Shown here: one piece after another, positions 60,589-64,000 of the stretch
Layout: each line of letters begins with the position of its first letter
Position numbering within the stretch: position 1 is the stretch's first letter
NCBI GenBank assembly: GCA_019722365.1
Contig: JADFUC010000073.1
Location: 62,001 to 126,000, forward strand
DNA from: Lithospermum erythrorhizon
Lineage: Eukaryota; Streptophyta; Magnoliopsida; Boraginales; Boraginaceae
DNA length: 64,000 nucleotides
Direction of reading: 5' to 3'
Program-made: the position numbers and the translations under genes
The notes under the pieces: model-generated
What the model saw: only the letters and a program-made list of their open reading frames with translations
Told to the model about the DNA's origin: nothing
Databases searched by the model: none

Positions 60589-63213
60589 TGTTTCAGAACG
60601 ACCCGCCCCAAGCTCTGGCCGCCTCATAGAAATTAAACTTGAACACCAGAAGCCACTAAACCGATAATTTAAAACATACCTGGTCATCCAAAAATATGAT
60701 CACAATCAAGTTTCCCAAATCAAATCAGCTTTTTAAAATTTATAATCCATCGTACCGATATCTAAACAACCAACCCATATATATATATACACAAAATATC
60801 TCAAAATAAAGTAATGCCTAGTGCTTACAAATGTGATTTATACGTGATCAGATCCCCGAATACAAAATGACTGCCAACATGGCTAAAGTTTCAAAAGGAA
60901 ATACGACAATGAAAACTGGTCGACAACACATCAAAATGAGACTGTGAGGATCCTCAACACCGATGCTCACCTAGCCACTGAACAAACTCTCCAATGCCTT
61001 TCTACCAACTAGCTAATTCATTAACCCCAGACAAATGAAAATGCCGCCCATAGAGTAAAAGTGGGTGTGTTCGCCGTGGCTTAGTGAAACTTAACACAAG
61101 TGTGAACTTACCATACGGAACGATAGTCGACTTTAATAGTCAACATGTATCAATATGGCTATTATCCAGTGACTATCTAATCAAAGCTACACAAGGTTTC
61201 TGCTGCCTCAAAAAGATAACATTGCTAAGATATAATAGAAGGTCTCAATAAGGCACACAATCACCCAATGAAATCACAGAGACTCAACATCGACTATAAA
61301 TCATTATCACCTTCTATCTCATATATCTCCACAAAGATACCTCAACCTCTAACGCGCAAGCATATACCTCAACTGCTCCACCCGTTATGAACGGATCAAC
61401 CGCTAATAACAACGCTCTTATACCTAAAGTATAAGGTCAAACCAAGAATTATGCTCTAGGGCATGCACACATCGACAATGCACACAAAGAAAGTGATCAA
61501 AAGACTCATACCGCCTCTTATATCAAAGTGGAGGGCACAACCCACTATAATCAGTAGTATGTAATACAACCGACAATGCACACAACAAAGCGATCAAAAA
61601 GAGAGTCATATCGCTCTTATAATCAAGTATAAGTGCCAAACCGCACGCTATACCAGAGTATGTGCCACACACGCCACATATCCCGCAAGGAAGGAGAGTC
61701 ACCTAATCCCTGCAATCCCAACCATAGTGGTCACCTCCCCGATACTCAAGGCCTCAAAACTCTCATGCAACCTAAACAACTACTCTACTCCAAACAAGAT
61801 ACAAAGACACAAATTAAAACATCCCATAATCAGAATCAATCACAATCGCCGACATAAGGCCACAAACATATCAAAAAGTGCCTATGTAAGTGCCACATAA
61901 TATAATAATGCCGACAAGGCCACAAAATTCAGAATATGTTTGGGAGTTCAAGCCGTTACCTCCCATTAAATCTTCAGCCGCTACGTAAACACAATCACAT
62001 AACACAACACCATATCGATATCATTCTCATAATCATAACACAATGACACGCATACTCATTCTCACCTAATCACACCACAATAACATGTATATCACAAATC
62101 ACAAGTACGTGAAGTAACACCGCGAGATAAGTACTCACCTCTCGCTTAGCTACCACAAACCTTCTAAAGATGCACTGCTGCACCGGCCTTTCCTAATTTA
62201 TCAACGCCTACCAAAATACCTGTAGTGCATGATCAAAACCTATTACTATACCGGGCGCTCTAGAGGATACATAACCAATTCTTAGGGGAACTATTTCTAA
62301 ATGGTCTAACTTGACTCGATAAACTATCGAATTCATAATCCCATCTGACACAACCCAATCGATCCTGCCAATTCCATTCTATCACTTTCTCACTACAAAT
62401 CAAATACATAAGTCATTCTAATTTATTTCATCGCTCATAATTAACAATCTATACTCCGGGAAGACAATTATGTACCCAACTTTAATTTTCACTTTTCAAC
62501 ATAACACCTTTTTAATAAATTTTAAATCACCAATTTAACATCATAACAACTTTATACAAGGCCCCAATATAACCTCCTACATAATTTAAAAGCTTTAGAA
62601 AAATATCAACCCAAAAAGTTTCAACTTAAAACCTAAAAAGTCAACCTCTTCATACATCTCAAACCACCTCTAAATCACGAATTCATCATCACTTATATAC
62701 GCCACGTAACCCATAACCAACTAAGATTTATCATAAAATTAATTATGGAAAAGCTTCAATTCAAAGTCAACTATGTCAAACCCAAGAAATATCTCAAAGA
62801 CCTGAAATTTTCTAATTTTAACCTCGAAGAGACGATTGTGGTAACAATATTCTACAACTCCATTTCAGCTGAAATGACAATCACAGGAAATGGAAAAAAA
62901 TGTTCAAGGGGAGGAAGTATTTTCAAACGAATAAGTAAGATGAGCGACTTAGTTTTATGATGCTGGTGATGTTCGCAAAGATATTTATAAAAAATCACCT
63001 GCCTCGGCCGGGTTAATTCTCCGCTTATCGTACTTTAAAATTCCAACCCGATTCAAAGATAAAATTCTTCCATGGCGAAATACTATCAAATTATAAATGA
63101 AAATTCGCTAAAAAAATGTTTACGAAATAATATCATCATCGAAAAATTTATACTATTCCCGGTCCACCGAATTCTAAATAATTTTTTTTTTTTTTTTCAG
63201 AACGGTTATTACA
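60589..63213 (-). mobile_element. Chromovirus-like (Tekay-type?) LTR, copy 2
   Basis: On the minus strand it starts TGTAATAACCGTTCTG and ends CGTTCTGAAACA, about 2.6 kb. It is homologous to 42268-44789 along its length, with many small indels. ORFs at 61633-61857 and 62745-62960 within it have no domains and look incidental. The flanking 5-mers (ATGCG, AAGGT) do not match, and no internal region is attached. Confidence 0.58.
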
Positions 63214-64000
63214 AAGGTTTATAAAGGAAACATTGTAAACTTTAATCGTTGTGCATGCATGTAGTATAGAAAGTCATTGGTGATTGTTATACTTTCCATA
63301 CATGGTAGATTGTCTCGAGTGTGCTTATATTTATATAAACACCCTGCCATAATTTTTACTAAGCCTTATCCCGCACTAGGTGTATGCGTTGTAATCGAAT
63401 CAGTTACCAATACGTTGATTTATTTTTACTAAGCATTTTTATTAATCAGTATAGGCATTCGGGTTATTTCTAGCATTGTTAACAGTACAACTGGTAATTC
63501 ACTGTGAACAATTATACTTAGTCATAAAACACTGATAAAAGTGTAACCAATGCCACTTTCAAGTATCATTTTGTAATTTATTCATTCCTCCCAAATGTGG
63601 AAGTACAATAATTAGAAGACTAATATTTTATATTATGAAAATATCCCTGCTCTGCCATCAGTTTAGATTTGGTTCAATTTCCCGATCCATTTATTTAGGT
63701 ATCAATTTGTAACTATTTGTAAATGATTAATACTAGACTATCCTCAGAATAACAAGGAGCATCAAATTCCTGACATTTCATAAGAAAAGGCTATTCTATT
63801 ATTAAATTAATTTCTCTCTTCCATATCATTTTATCTTCATTTCACAAAATATTTTTTTTACCTCAAAAAATTCACAATATTTTAATATATAATTAATAAA
63901 AATTGTGTAAAAAAATCAAAATTTTTTGGTATCCAAACGATACAAACCCTGGGGCTTCTATTTATATTCAAAATAAAAATAATTATATATATATTTTTTT
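63214..64000. other. AT-rich intergenic stretch to the window end
   Basis: No gene or repeat identified. It ends in an (AT)n and poly-T run. Confidence 0.35.

Noticed and set aside
1..64000. tRNA, rRNA or CRISPR-like arrays
   Set aside because: Scanned by eye on both strands; no cloverleaf with tRNA box A/B, no rRNA text and no regularly spaced identical repeats were seen.

Overview
This 64 kb window is nuclear DNA from a flowering plant, very probably a eudicot. It is AT-rich, has intron-containing genes with GT-AG introns, and carries plant-specific gene families and plant retrotransposon lineages. I can support only three ordinary genes. They are a NOT4-like RING/RRM ubiquitin ligase gene on the minus strand at the left edge (its 3' end lies outside the window), an AllA/ureidoglycolate-lyase-family gene on the minus strand at about 12.8-15.0 kb, and a two-exon LOB-domain (LBD1/LBD11 clade) transcription factor gene on the plus strand at about 58.1-60.0 kb. 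No tRNA, rRNA, CRISPR array or bacterial-style operon was seen.

Layout. 1-6.9 kb: NOT4 exons, introns and a probable leader intron with a tandem repeat. 6.9-12.6 kb: a minisatellite-like repeat, two Copia-type LTR-like segments (8.47-9.3 and 10.5-11.5 kb) and unassigned DNA. 12.8-15.0 kb: the AllA-like gene. 15.5-16.9 kb: an antisense LINE remnant. 18.2-21.8 kb: stacked LTR pieces, a Copia gag fragment and an LTR copy that truncates it. 23.07-24.89 kb: a Mutator-like element with about 150 bp inverted ends, GC-rich cargo and a solo LTR inside. 25.5-35.9 kb: a structurally complete Copia element of the SIRE/Maximus type on the minus strand, with matching 5 bp target duplications but heavily broken reading frames. 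36.2-36.5 kb: a Stowaway-like MITE. 38.3-41.1 kb: two solo LTRs. 41.3-45.7 kb: an LTR interrupted by a chromovirus-like LTR. 47.1-49.4 kb: two more copies of the interrupted LTR family. 49.4-50.9 kb: a hAT transposase relic. 51.2-55.3 kb: a short-motif array with TATA box and broken transposon ORF, then a decayed Copia RT/RNase H fragment. 57.9-60.0 kb: the LBD gene with foldback elements in its intron. 60.6-63.2 kb: a second chromovirus-like LTR.

The three genes have no evident functional link; they are isolated islands around a nested transposon block. The most interesting items are a TATA box with LTR-like GAGACC boxes inside the SIRE-type element, placed just upstream of its extra ORF; a NOT4 exon junction that cannot be joined in frame by a GT-AG intron; a missing conserved segment in the AllA-like gene; a Mutator-like element with GC-rich cargo; and a 30-nt copy of LBD exon 1 inside its own intron. 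Repeat copies differ mainly by tiny indels while gene exons are clean. Part of the apparent decay may therefore be consensus error in the assembly. I do not see a clearly undescribed biological system.
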